The notes beneath the pieces are model-generated. The model was given only the letters and a program-made list of their open reading frames with translations. It was not told where the DNA came from and made no database searches. From NCBI RefSeq assembly GCF_034929435.1, contig NZ_JAYFUM010000034.1:1-38503 (forward strand): a stretch of 38,503 nt of DNA, written 5' to 3'. Source of the DNA: Arcicella rigui (lineage in GTDB: Bacteria; Bacteroidota; Bacteroidia; Cytophagales; Spirosomataceae). Both the position numbers and the translations under genes were made by a program. The first letter of the stretch is position 1, and every line of letters begins with the position of its first letter. Below, in pieces: positions 24,303 to 32,666 of this stretch.

Positions 24303-25949
24303 TTATCTCCAAGCCTTATAAGCATTAATCAATCCATTCGTTGAAGAATCATGTGAAACGATTGCTTCTTCGCTGGTAAGTTCTGGTAAAATTTGGTTTG
24401 CCAATTGTTTACCTAATTCAACGCCCCATTGGTCGAAACTATAAATATTCCAGATAACGCCTTGTACAAAAATTTTGTGTTCGTACATCGCTACCAAACT
24501 TCCTAAAGTTCTCGGTGTTAATTGTTTGAACAAAATAGAGTTTGTCGGACGGTTTCCTTTGAATACTTTAAATGCAGCTAATTCAGCAATTTCTTCGTCT
24601 GATTTCCCTGCTTTTTTAAACTCAGCTACTACTTCTTCTAAGGTTTTTCCGTTCATCAAAGCCTCTGTTTGTGCAAAGAAATTAGACAACAATAAAGTAT
24701 GATGATTTCCGATTTGGTTATGAGAAACCGCAGGAGCTAAGAAATCGCAAGGTACTAATTTTGTTCCTTGGTGAATCAATTGATAGAATGCGTGCTGTCC
24801 GTTAGTACCCGGTTCGCCCCAAATAATTGGACCAGTTTGATAAGCTACTTCTTTGCCATCACGACCTACATATTTACCATTCGACTCCATATCGCCTTGT
24901 TGGAAATATGCCGCAAAACGGTGCATATATTGGTCATAAGGAAGAATTGCTTGTGTATCCGCTCCGTAAAAATTATTATACCAAATGCCTAATAAAGCCA
25001 AAAGTACTGGAATATTTTCACCAAAATCTGCTGTACGGAAGTGTTTGTCCATGGCATGAGCACCTTCCAATAATTCAACAAAATTCTCGAATCCGATTGA
25101 TAAAACGATTGATAAACCAATCGCCGACCATAAAGAGTAGCGACCGCCAACCCAATCCCAGAAACCAAACATATTATCAGCATCAATTCCGAATTCAACT
25201 ACTGATTTTTCGTTGGTAGAAATTGCCACAAAATGTTTGGCAACATCTTCAATTGAACCGCCATTTGCCAAGAACCAATTACGTGCAGAGTGTGCATTCG
25301 CCATTGTTTCTTGCGTTGTAAATGTCTTTGAAGCAATCAAGAAAAGTGTTGTGGCAGGATTTACCTTTTTCAATATTTCGGCGATATGCGTACCGTCAAC
25401 GTTTGAAACAAAGTGTAAATTCAAATGATTTTTATAAGGTTTCAAGGCTTCTGTCACCATTACTGGGCCTAAATCAGAACCACCAATTCCAATATTCACA
25501 ACGTCTGTAATCGCTTCGCCTGCATAGCCTTTCCATTCGCCTGAAATTACTTTTTCAGAAAAACCTTTCATTTTTTCTAAAACTGCATTTACTTCTGGCA
25601 TAATTTCTTTTCCATCAACACCAATTGGCGAGTTAGAGCGGTTTCTCAAGGCAACATGTAAAACGGCACGTTTTTCAGTTTGATTAATAGTATCGCCAGT
25701 GAACATTCTTTCGATAGCATCATCCAACTCACATTCATTTGCCAAAGCAACCAAAATTGCTTTTGTTTTTTCGTTGATGATATTTTTAGAATAATCCACT
25801 AAAATATCTTCAAAACGAATAGAAAATTTATTAAAACGCTCAGGGTCATTGGCAAAAAGTTCTTTGATAGAAGTAGCATCTATTTCAGATTTATGCTTTG
25901 TGAGTAATGAAAATGCGTGTGTTTGATCAAAAGGAACAGATTTTAACAT
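24303..25949 (-). CDS. pgi: Glucose-6-phosphate isomerase
   Basis: Pgi interconverts glucose-6-phosphate and fructose-6-phosphate in glycolysis and gluconeogenesis. This 548-residue protein is the long E. coli-like form. Recognisable blocks are ALRNRSNSPIGVDGK, VVNIGIGGSDLGPVMVTEAL, SKTFTTQETMANAHSARNWF, GFWDWVGGRYSLWSAIGLSI and the signature WGEPGTNGQHAFYQLIHQGT, which carries the catalytic His of the family. The C-terminal SFDQWGVELGKQLANQILPE is also standard. The start ATG gives MLKSVPFDQTHAF. It is a single-gene unit on the minus strand, with its own promoter box upstream. Confidence 0.97.
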   Translation of the reverse strand: MLKSVPFDQTHAFSLLTKHKSEIDATSIKELFANDPERFNKFSIRFEDILVDYSKNIINEKTKAILVALANECELDDAIERMFTGDTINQTEKRAVLHVALRNRSNSPIGVDGKEIMPEVNAVLEKMKGFSEKVISGEWKGYAGEAITDVVNIGIGGSDLGPVMVTEALKPYKNHLNLHFVSNVDGTHIAEILKKVNPATTLFLIASKTFTTQETMANAHSARNWFLANGGSIEDVAKHFVAISTNEKSVVEFGIDADNMFGFWDWVGGRYSLWSAIGLSIVLSIGFENFVELLEGAHAMDKHFRTADFGENIPVLLALLGIWYNNFYGADTQAILPYDQYMHRFAAYFQQGDMESNGKYVGRDGKEVAYQTGPIIWGEPGTNGQHAFYQLIHQGTKLVPCDFLAPAVSHNQIGNHHTLLLSNFFAQTEALMNGKTLEEVVAEFKKAGKSDEEIAELAAFKVFKGNRPTNSILFKQLTPRTLGSLVAMYEHKIFVQGVIWNIYSFDQWGVELGKQLANQILPELTSEEAIVSHDSSTNGLINAYKAWR

Positions 25950-25995
25950 GATTAGCTTTTGTTATCGTTAAAGGGACAAAATCGTATTTTGGCTA

Positions 25996-26003
25996 CAAAA
26001 GTA
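25996..26003 (-). promoter_or_regulatory. Candidate -7 box for pgi
   Basis: On the minus strand TACTTTTG matches TAnnTTTG, 47-54 bases before the pgi ATG. A -33 TTTG is not evident. Confidence 0.45.
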
Positions 26004-26248
26004 CAAATTCTACTCAATTAGTCGAGTGATTCGTATTAGGATTTTATGAAGATTGCCCGAAAACAAAAGCTGAAAGACTTGTTCTACGTATTCTTGTCAG
26101 GCTTATGGGTACTCGTTTGGATTAAGACTTTAATTAATATTTTTTTACAAGTACTCAAACACTTGCAAATCAATAAATTATCAAATTTTCAATATAGACT
26201 TTTATGTCTTTCTTCAAAAAAAGGCAAAATACTTCGCCGAAAATTCCC

Positions 26249-26256
26249 TAACTTTG
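26249..26256 (+). promoter_or_regulatory. Candidate -7 box for pyrG
   Basis: TAACTTTG is a full match to TAnnTTTG and lies 95-102 bases before the pyrG ATG. The -33 region is A-rich, without TTTG. Confidence 0.45.
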
Positions 26257-26350
26257 TATCCCGTAACTAAGGGTTGCGGAACTCCATTCCTCCTCAGTAC
26301 ATTTTTGTACACTTCCTCTTAGATTTTTTTCAAACTTCAATTTTATTACA

Positions 26351-28000
26351 ATGTCAGGTAAAGGGCAACCTAAAACCGCAAAATATATTTTCGTTACGGG
26401 CGGTGTAACTTCATCTTTAGGCAAAGGAATTATTGCTTCATCATTAGCTAAACTCTTACAGGCAAGAGGGCTTTCGGTAACTATTCAAAAACTGGATCCA
26501 TATATCAATATTGACCCAGGAACGCTAAACCCTTATGAACACGGTGAATGTTATGTAACCAACGACGGAGCGGAAACTGACCTTGATTTGGGTCACTATG
26601 AGCGTTTTTTGGGCGTACCTACTTCGCAAGCAAACAACATTACTACTGGTAGAGTTTATAACAATGTTATCACGAAGGAACGCCGTGGAGATTATTTAGG
26701 AAAAACTGTACAAGTTGTACCACACATTACGGATGAAATTAAAAGAAATATTCTTTTATTGGGTGCTACCGGACAGTACGACATTGTGATTACTGAATTA
26801 GGTGGCTGTGTGGGCGACATTGAATCTTTACCTTTTATTGAGGCTGCTCGTCAATTAAAATGGGATTTGGGCGAGAAAAATACACTTTTCATTCACCTTA
26901 CTTTAGTGCCTTACTTGGCTTCGGCAGGTGAATTAAAAACTAAACCAACCCAGCACTCTGTACGTGCTTTGTCTGAATATGGTATTCAGCCCGACATTAT
27001 TGTTTGTCGTACCGAACATCCAATTCCTCAAGAAATGCGTCGCAAAATTGCTCTTTTCTGTAACGTTTCGCCAAACGATGTTATCGAAGCGATGGATGCA
27101 GAAACGATTTACGATGTGCCTTTATTGATGCGTAAGGAGAAATTAGACCAACGTGCTTTGTATAAATTAGATATTTATAACGACAAAGACGCTGACCTTG
27201 AGCAATGGAAAAATTTCTTGGGCAAACTTAAAAACCCAACCGAACAAGTTACGATTGGTTTGGTAGGAAAGTATGTAGAATTGAAAGACTCATACAAATC
27301 TATCGCCGAAGGTTTAATCCATGCAGGAGCAGTAAACGAAACGAAAGTAAATGTAGTTTGGCTTTCTTCTGAAAACTTGGTAGAAGGAGATTATCAAAAA
27401 AGATTAGAGAATTTAGACGGCATTTTGGTTGCTCCGGGCTTTGGTGAAAGAGGTATCGAAGGAAAAATCAATGCTGTAAAGTATGCTCGTGAAAATAAAA
27501 TTCCTTTCTTCGGAATTTGTTTGGGTATGCAATGTGCGGTAATCGAGTTTGCTCGTAATGTGATTGGCTTAGAAAATGCTCACTCTTCGGAAATGAACAA
27601 AGAAACGCCATATCCTGTAATCGACTTGATGGAAGAGCAAAAATTAGTAACCAACAAAGGCGGTACAATGCGTTTGGGAGCTTATGCTTGTAAATTAGAA
27701 AAAGGCTCGTTGGCACATCATATTTATGGTAAACTTAATATTCAAGAACGTCACCGTCACCGTTTTGAATTCAATAACGCTTATTTAGAACAATTCAAAG
27801 CTGCGGGAATGATTCCAACAGGTATCAATACAGATTCTGGTTTGGTTGAAGTAGTAGAAATTAAAGACCATCCGTTCTTTATTGGTGTACAATTCCACCC
27901 AGAATATAAGTCGAATGTGGCAAATCCAGCCCCATTATTTGTTCATTTTGTGAAGGCAGCTCTTAAAAATGCCATTCCATTGATGAAAGGAGTGAAATAA
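26351..28000 (+). CDS. pyrG: CTP synthase
   Basis: PyrG makes CTP from UTP with glutamine-derived ammonia. The protein of 549 residues has an N-terminal synthetase domain beginning YIFVTGGVTSSLGKGI, a P-loop-like ATP site, with KLDPYINIDPGTLNPYEHGE and TELGGCVGDIES following. The C-terminal class-I glutamine amidotransferase domain starts near residue 300, with catalytic Cys390 in FFGICLGMQC and the His-Glu pair in VQFHPEYKS. Length and domain order are normal. yidC is the next gene, 224 bases downstream, beyond a hairpin. The pyrG-yidC order is a recurrent Bacteroidota neighbourhood. Confidence 0.98.
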   Translation: MSGKGQPKTAKYIFVTGGVTSSLGKGIIASSLAKLLQARGLSVTIQKLDPYINIDPGTLNPYEHGECYVTNDGAETDLDLGHYERFLGVPTSQANNITTGRVYNNVITKERRGDYLGKTVQVVPHITDEIKRNILLLGATGQYDIVITELGGCVGDIESLPFIEAARQLKWDLGEKNTLFIHLTLVPYLASAGELKTKPTQHSVRALSEYGIQPDIIVCRTEHPIPQEMRRKIALFCNVSPNDVIEAMDAETIYDVPLLMRKEKLDQRALYKLDIYNDKDADLEQWKNFLGKLKNPTEQVTIGLVGKYVELKDSYKSIAEGLIHAGAVNETKVNVVWLSSENLVEGDYQKRLENLDGILVAPGFGERGIEGKINAVKYARENKIPFFGICLGMQCAVIEFARNVIGLENAHSSEMNKETPYPVIDLMEEQKLVTNKGGTMRLGAYACKLEKGSLAHHIYGKLNIQERHRHRFEFNNAYLEQFKAAGMIPTGINTDSGLVEVVEIKDHPFFIGVQFHPEYKSNVANPAPLFVHFVKAALKNAIPLMKGVK

Positions 28001-28039
28001 CCTTTTATCATTTAAAATGATTTAATAAAAGATAAGTAG

Positions 28040-28047
28040 TAATTTTG
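28040..28047 (+). promoter_or_regulatory. Candidate -7 box upstream of yidC
   Basis: TAATTTTG, followed by CACC, matches the -7 consensus TAnnTTTG. The next bases form the hairpin at 28049-28085, so a transcript starting here would begin within a terminator-like stem. It may be coincidence. Confidence 0.3.
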
Positions 28048-28048
28048 C

Positions 28049-28085
28049 ACCGCTAAAGTCAAAAGCTTTGGCGGTTTTATTTGAT
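28049..28085 (+). terminator. Terminator-like hairpin after pyrG
   Basis: ACCGCTAAAG (28049-28058) pairs with CTTTGGCGGT (28066-28075) with one T-G wobble, followed by TTTATTTG. It lies 49 bases after the pyrG stop and probably ends that transcript. Confidence 0.7.
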
Positions 28086-28224
28086 AGAATCTTTATAAAT
28101 TAATGCTAATTGCAAGAATGATTTATAAATAGGTTTTCATCATAAAAATAATACTCAAAAAATCACTGAAAACGAATATTCTAAGAAAGCAGTGTATTCG
28201 AATTAAGACAAATTCTGTAAAAAA

Positions 28225-30084
28225 ATGATGGACAAAAATCAAGTCACGGGGCTGTTGTTGATAATGGCGATGTTGCTGGGATACCAGTTTTTCCTTGCCC
28301 CGAAAGATGAACCAACAAAAGTAAACGAAAAAGCAAAAGTTACTCAGTCAGTTAGTACTCCAAAAACCATTACGCCTGATACCGTAGCCTTGAAAGCTGC
28401 TGCTGGTGATTTTGCTACTGCTGCAACAGGTACTGCTGAGGATATTGTTTTAGAAAATAAAGACATCAAAGTTGTTTTCTCTACTTTGGGTGGAAAAGTA
28501 AAACAAGTATTATTAAAAAATTATGAAACTTACAATTCATTCGTAGCGAAGAAAAAAGAGCCTCTTTTAATTTTCGACGAGTCTTTCGATAAAGTAAGTT
28601 TTGAATTACCTACTACCAAAGGAAATATTGACTTAAACAAATTGTATTTCAGTGATGTAAAAGTTAATAAAAACGCCAATCCAGAAAAAGAATCAGCTCA
28701 ATCTGTTTCATTCACTTTATCATTAGCAAACGGACAAAGTATTACGCAATCCTATACTTTAGCTCCTTCTGGTTTTCTTTTAGACCAAGATGTGAAATTG
28801 ACAGGCTTGGATGGTATTTTGAAAAACGAAGCTGTTAAATTCAACTGGTTAGAAAACGTTCGTCCAACTGAAAAAGATTTGACAGAAAACCGTAAAGCAA
28901 CAGTCAATTATTTATTGAACGAAGATGAAGAATTTGACCAATTAGCTGAAACGCCAACAGGTTCAAAAGAAGAAACACTTGATAAGCCTTTGAAATGGGT
29001 TTCTTTCAAGAAAAAATACTTCCTTTCTGGTTTTATTACTAAAAACGCTCCAATTGCTAAAGCCCAAGTACTTGCTACTGCCAACGAAACTGACTCTGTA
29101 AATATCAAAACGTTAAGAGCCAATATGGATTTGGATTTAGCTGATTTGAAAACAGGAAAAGGAAATTATCAGTGGTACTTCGGCCCTAACGATTATAATA
29201 TCATCAAAAACGTAGCACCGGGTTTTGGTAAAAACGTGAAGTTGAGTTATGATATTTTCTTGCCAATCACTCGTTATGTATTTGTTCCATTGTTCAATAT
29301 TTTGGAAACAGTATTTAACAACTACGGTTTGTTGATTATTGCTTTGGTACTTATTATCAAGTTTGCTTTGCTTCCACTTACTTACAAATCGTATGTAAGT
29401 ATGGCAAAAATGAGAATTCTTCAACCAGAATTAAATGCTATCAAAGAAAAAGTAGGTGACGATGCCGCCGCACAGCAGCAAGCTCAAATGAAATTGTACG
29501 GTGAAGTAGGCGTAAGTCCGCTAAGTGGTTGTGTGCCAGTTTTAGCAACAATGCCAATCTTGATGGCGGTATTTATGTTGTTCCCGAACTTGATTAACTT
29601 GCGTCAGCAGTCTTTCTTGTGGGCAAATGACCTCTCTACTTTCGACTCAATCGCTACTTTGCCTTTCAGTATTCCATTGTACGGAAATCATATCAGTTTG
29701 TTTACTTTGTTGATGACGGTTTCAAGTATTGCGTATGGTTATTATAATAACCAAAATACACCAGACCAAACAGGTCAACCAATCGACATGAAGAAAATGG
29801 CTTATATCACGCCAGTCATCTTTATGTTTGTAATGAACTCGCTTCCAGCAGGTATGAGTTTCTATTACTTCGTTTCAAACTTAGTGACCATCGGACAGCA
29901 AATTGGTATTCGTAAATTTGTTGATGAAGACAAAATCAAAGCAGTTTTAGAAGAAAATCGTAAGAAAATTGCAGCAGGTGGCGTGAAAAAATCACGTTTC
30001 TCTGAATATATTTCAAAACAAATGAAAGCAGCCGAAGAAGCTCAGAAAGCTCAACAAGCTGACCCTAAAAAGAAGAAAAAGTAA
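28225..30084 (+). CDS. yidC: Membrane protein insertase YidC
   Basis: YidC inserts and folds inner-membrane proteins, alone or with SecYEG. The 619-residue protein has an N-terminal membrane anchor (VTGLLLIMAMLLGYQFFLAP), a large periplasmic beta-sandwich domain (about 60-350) and a C-terminal Oxa1-type core (about 355-580). The core has FVPLFNILETVFNNYGLLII, ALLPLTYKSYVSMAKMRILQ, GVSPLSGCVPVLATMPI and NSLPAGMSFYYFVSNLVTI. The conserved hydrophilic-groove Arg is not clearly placed by eye; the segment with KSYVSMAKM is the usual region. The tail is strongly basic (ADPKKKKK), as expected for ribosome contact. A strong terminator follows. Confidence 0.97.
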   Translation: MMDKNQVTGLLLIMAMLLGYQFFLAPKDEPTKVNEKAKVTQSVSTPKTITPDTVALKAAAGDFATAATGTAEDIVLENKDIKVVFSTLGGKVKQVLLKNYETYNSFVAKKKEPLLIFDESFDKVSFELPTTKGNIDLNKLYFSDVKVNKNANPEKESAQSVSFTLSLANGQSITQSYTLAPSGFLLDQDVKLTGLDGILKNEAVKFNWLENVRPTEKDLTENRKATVNYLLNEDEEFDQLAETPTGSKEETLDKPLKWVSFKKKYFLSGFITKNAPIAKAQVLATANETDSVNIKTLRANMDLDLADLKTGKGNYQWYFGPNDYNIIKNVAPGFGKNVKLSYDIFLPITRYVFVPLFNILETVFNNYGLLIIALVLIIKFALLPLTYKSYVSMAKMRILQPELNAIKEKVGDDAAAQQQAQMKLYGEVGVSPLSGCVPVLATMPILMAVFMLFPNLINLRQQSFLWANDLSTFDSIATLPFSIPLYGNHISLFTLLMTVSSIAYGYYNNQNTPDQTGQPIDMKKMAYITPVIFMFVMNSLPAGMSFYYFVSNLVTIGQQIGIRKFVDEDKIKAVLEENRKKIAAGGVKKSRFSEYISKQMKAAEEAQKAQQADPKKKKK

Positions 30085-30100
30085 TTTTTGATTCTTATTT

Positions 30101-30146
30101 AAAAAAGGCTTAAAGTTTCTTTCACAGAACTTTAAGCCTTTTTTTT
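30101..30146. terminator. Bidirectional terminator between yidC and the hydrolase gene
   Basis: AAAAAAGGCTTAAAGTT and AACTTTAAGCC pair around a short loop and are followed by nine Ts. The left flank is A-rich, so the structure can end both yidC (plus) and the convergent hydrolase gene (minus). Confidence 0.9.
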
Positions 30147-30176
30147 AGCATTAAGTCTATCTATTTTTGAAAATCA

Positions 30177-31115
30177 TTACTCCAACATCTTGTTTCTCAT
30201 TTCTGTAAAAGTCTTTAATTGAAGTGCTTCATCTGTTGAACTAACATTACTCCTACCCTTCAAGCGAGTAAACACGTGTAAATTAGATTCTACCATTTCT
30301 ACATCAATATTTGCTCCTTTTGAAGTCTTCAAACCTTTATAAATCAACAAAGCACTTACAGGTTCAGCCGTTTCGTCTTTTATGCTTTTATAAACTTTCA
30401 AGTAAGTATCTTGTGGTAAAGAAAAACCATCTTCAAGGTCACGGCGAGTGAGGTCTATAACGGCTAATAACTGTTTTAAACTTTCTTGTGGACGGTACAC
30501 ATACCAATATCCTTTTTCGCCTTCCTCAAGTTCAGAAGTTGTAAAACCCAAAACTGGACCGAGCAAACCAATCATTGTTAAAGATTTATTCGATGGCAAT
30601 ACGATTGGGTCAATTAAAAAAATACCTTTTGGTTTAGTGTATGAACTAAAAAAATTACTCTTTATCAAATTAAGTAGCAAAGCTCCGCTTGTTGATGACC
30701 CTGCCAAGTATATTTTTTTGAAACCCATTTTACTGAGCTTTTCATATTCGTCTTTGATAGATTGTTGCCAATCTTTCCAAGTAGCATCTTTAAACTCTTG
30801 ATAAGTACGTCCATGTCCGCCCAATAATACTTGCGAAACATAAAATCCCTTATTTTTATCAGCAAATACACGCAATTCGTCCCATTCAAAAGTTGAAGCA
30901 CTATAACCATGCGAGGCAATAATTACAGGTGTATTTAATTGATTTTCAGTAGGATTTGCAAGATAACTTGAAGCAAGATAATTTTCTGGATGATTCAATG
31001 AAGCGTCAAAAATTTGGTTTCCATCCAACATCGTCACATCGTCTATGACAGGGCTTTTATTACAAGCAGCCAAAAGCATACTTGTCAAAAGTAAATAAAT
31101 ACAAAGTCTTTTCAT
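30177..31115 (-). CDS. Alpha/beta-hydrolase lipoprotein
   Basis: The 312-residue protein has a lipoprotein signal (KRLCIYLLLTSMLLAAC, Cys18). The hydrolase fold shows the oxyanion-hole HG in VIIASHGYSAS (69-70), the LLGGHGRTYQEF loop and the nucleophile Ser141 in LAGSSTSGALLL. The acid is probably Asp in the IFLIDPIVLPS region and the histidine is the one in ESNLHVF. This resembles carboxylesterase or lipase families that hydrolyse esters or thioesters, but the substrate cannot be named. It lies two bases after the small outer-membrane-type gene on the same strand, so they form one transcript. The function of the pair is unknown. Confidence 0.8.
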   Translation of the reverse strand: MKRLCIYLLLTSMLLAACNKSPVIDDVTMLDGNQIFDASLNHPENYLASSYLANPTENQLNTPVIIASHGYSASTFEWDELRVFADKNKGFYVSQVLLGGHGRTYQEFKDATWKDWQQSIKDEYEKLSKMGFKKIYLAGSSTSGALLLNLIKSNFFSSYTKPKGIFLIDPIVLPSNKSLTMIGLLGPVLGFTTSELEEGEKGYWYVYRPQESLKQLLAVIDLTRRDLEDGFSLPQDTYLKVYKSIKDETAEPVSALLIYKGLKTSKGANIDVEMVESNLHVFTRLKGRSNVSSTDEALQLKTFTEMRNKMLE

Positions 31116-31117
31116 GG

Positions 31118-31657
31118 TTAGTGCTTTAAAGAGTAAAACATGGAGAATTGATAAAATACAGGAAATAATGTCCCCGGCGTACTGATGCCGTTGCCATTAA
31201 TAATATTGTATCCAGTAGATAAAGTAAAAGCATAAGGAGCATCAAAATGATAAGAAATGCCCGTTTCTACTGACAAAAGCATGGACTCGTGGGGTAGAAT
31301 TTTAAACATATCTTCTTCGTAATTAGCTCGAAAATAACCTGTGTTTAATCCGACCAAACCTTGTAGCCTTTTGAGATGACGAATGCGGTACTCTGCTCCT
31401 ACAATAAAACTTTCTTGATGAATTGCATTACTTCCAATAGCAGAACCCAAACTACTACTTACATAGCTTCCTTTTAAGTGAATTTTTCGATTTAATAAAA
31501 AATCGTTTGAGAAATCAAGCGAAAGACCATTTTCCCAATACAGGTTTTGCGTCTTTTGAAGCCTTAGCCCTAAATTGAATTCACTAAAATTAAATTGTGC
31601 ATTTGCCAAATACTGGGAAGAAAAAAAGAACAGGCAAAAGAGTATTTTTTGTTTCAT
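31118..31657 (-). CDS. Small outer-membrane beta-barrel-type protein
   Basis: The 179-residue product has a signal peptide (KQKILFCLFFFSSQYLANA) with a mature start near QFNFSEFNLGLRLQ. The rest shows alternating hydrophobic and polar strands: LYWENGLSLDFSNDF, SFIVGAEYRIRHLKR, SMLLSVETGISYHF, PYAFTLSTGYNIING and PVFYQFSMFYSL. It ends in an aromatic-rich strand near the C-terminus, fitting an eight-strand barrel. No family is assigned. The next gene, two bases on, is the hydrolase lipoprotein, so the two may act together at the outer membrane. Confidence 0.7.
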   Translation of the reverse strand: MKQKILFCLFFFSSQYLANAQFNFSEFNLGLRLQKTQNLYWENGLSLDFSNDFLLNRKIHLKGSYVSSSLGSAIGSNAIHQESFIVGAEYRIRHLKRLQGLVGLNTGYFRANYEEDMFKILPHESMLLSVETGISYHFDAPYAFTLSTGYNIINGNGISTPGTLFPVFYQFSMFYSLKH

Positions 31658-31901
31658 AAAATGTTGGGTGAAAAATGATTAACTGACTTAGACATGAGTA
31701 ATTTTCTCAGAATGAATAAATTACATTTAGAGTAAAGCAAGGATTTATTTTTCAAAATCCCTAAAAAATCAAAATTATTATCCGAAAAACTTATCTAACG
31801 GTAAATTTCACCCAACAACAGTAATCAAAAGCAACCTTTGGCTAAGCTTATTCGTATGTAAAGTAATAGTAAACAAATTCATTATCCTTCCCCGCAAAAC
31901 C

Positions 31902-32360
31902 ATGAAAAATCGTTACCTAAAATTTTATACTTGTACGTTTGTGATGATTGCCATTACATCTTGTAAAACGTCCACTGTTGACCCAGCCGCTGCTACTAAT
32001 AACACAACCAGCGGAATTACTACCAACTTGACCTCTGGCACTTGGGTTGTAGGCTCATTTACCCAAAAAACAGAAGATAAAACTTCTAAATTCTCAGGTT
32101 ATAGTTTTGTTTTTTCTGCTGATGGAAAAGTAACTGTTTCAAAAGATGGCAAACAAACTTCTGGTACTTGGCAATACACGCCTGCTGTTACTTATTATGG
32201 TGCTACTTCAAAAGAAGCCATTGACTTGAGTGTTGGTAATGACAAACCTTTATCTCAATTGAGTAGAAAATGGAATTTCATTTCAACAACTGCTACTGCT
32301 ATCAAAGTAGATAATCCTGAAATTTTAGAAGATGAACATCTTTTATTAAGTAAAAAATAA
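31902..32360 (+). CDS. Small lipoprotein, lipocalin-like fold
   Basis: The protein of 152 residues has a lipoprotein signal ending FVMIAITSC (Cys21) and a Thr/Asn/Ala-rich linker. The mature domain has alternating strands: TSGTWVVGSFTQKTED, SGYSFVFSADGKVTVSKDG and QTSGTWQYTPAVTYYG. This resembles the lipocalin-like domains (DUF4923/lipocalin_4 style) of small Bacteroidota lipoproteins. Function is unknown; such proteins may bind small hydrophobic ligands. It is a single gene with its own terminator. The start ATG at 31902 gives a normal signal. Confidence 0.75.
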   Translation: MKNRYLKFYTCTFVMIAITSCKTSTVDPAAATNNTTSGITTNLTSGTWVVGSFTQKTEDKTSKFSGYSFVFSADGKVTVSKDGKQTSGTWQYTPAVTYYGATSKEAIDLSVGNDKPLSQLSRKWNFISTTATAIKVDNPEILEDEHLLLSKK

Positions 32361-32666
32361 AATAAGTTTTTAATCCTCAAGGAGATAACGCTTCACTAAA
32401 GTTATCTCCTTTCTTATTGCCAACACCTCGCTGTATCGCATCGTTTACGCCAAGTAAATCCTAAAATCTTCCCTTTCCTACCTAAAATTCCATTTGTTTT
32501 TCTGATTCTTTCACTAAAATCAATACTTGATGCAACGCTTTGTTGTATTGAGGCTGTCTCTCTACCAAAGACCCCTGCTTCACTCACGCAATATTATTTG
32601 TTAGAATTTATCTACTGCTTAAAAATCAGACAATCAAGATTTTTCGTTTTTTACAAAGCTTAAAAA
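32361..32666. other. 306-base intergenic region
   Basis: It contains the terminator of the small lipoprotein gene at its left end. The rest is a CT-rich, unusually C-containing stretch for this AT-rich genome. I see no gene and no clear promoter box; the promoter for the secreted protein at 32667 should lie here. Confidence 0.5.
32379..32416 (+). terminator. Terminator after the small lipoprotein gene
   Basis: AGGAGATAAC at 32380-32389 pairs with GTTATCTCCT at 32401-32410, followed by TTCTTATT. The stem is 10 bp with an 11-base loop. It lies 19 bases past the stop codon. Confidence 0.8.

Larger units (their letters stand above)
25950..26350. other. Intergenic region between divergent pgi and pyrG
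   Basis: The 401-base gap carries a minus-strand TACTTTTG box at 25996-26003 (for pgi) and a plus-strand TAACTTTG box at 26249-26256 (for pyrG). A 74-codon plus-strand frame at 26046-26270 has no family resemblance and ends over the pyrG promoter box; I do not call it a gene. Confidence 0.6.

Noticed and set aside
26046..26270. 74-codon plus-strand frame between pgi and pyrG
   Set aside because: No recognisable domain, and it covers the likely pyrG promoter box. It has a hydrophobic stretch (FYVFLSGLWVLVWIKTLINI), but the ending is basic and unstructured.
32417..32666. Small RNA or gene in the C-richer gap before the T9SS gene
   Set aside because: Composition differs from neighbours, but there is no open frame, promoter box or terminator of its own.
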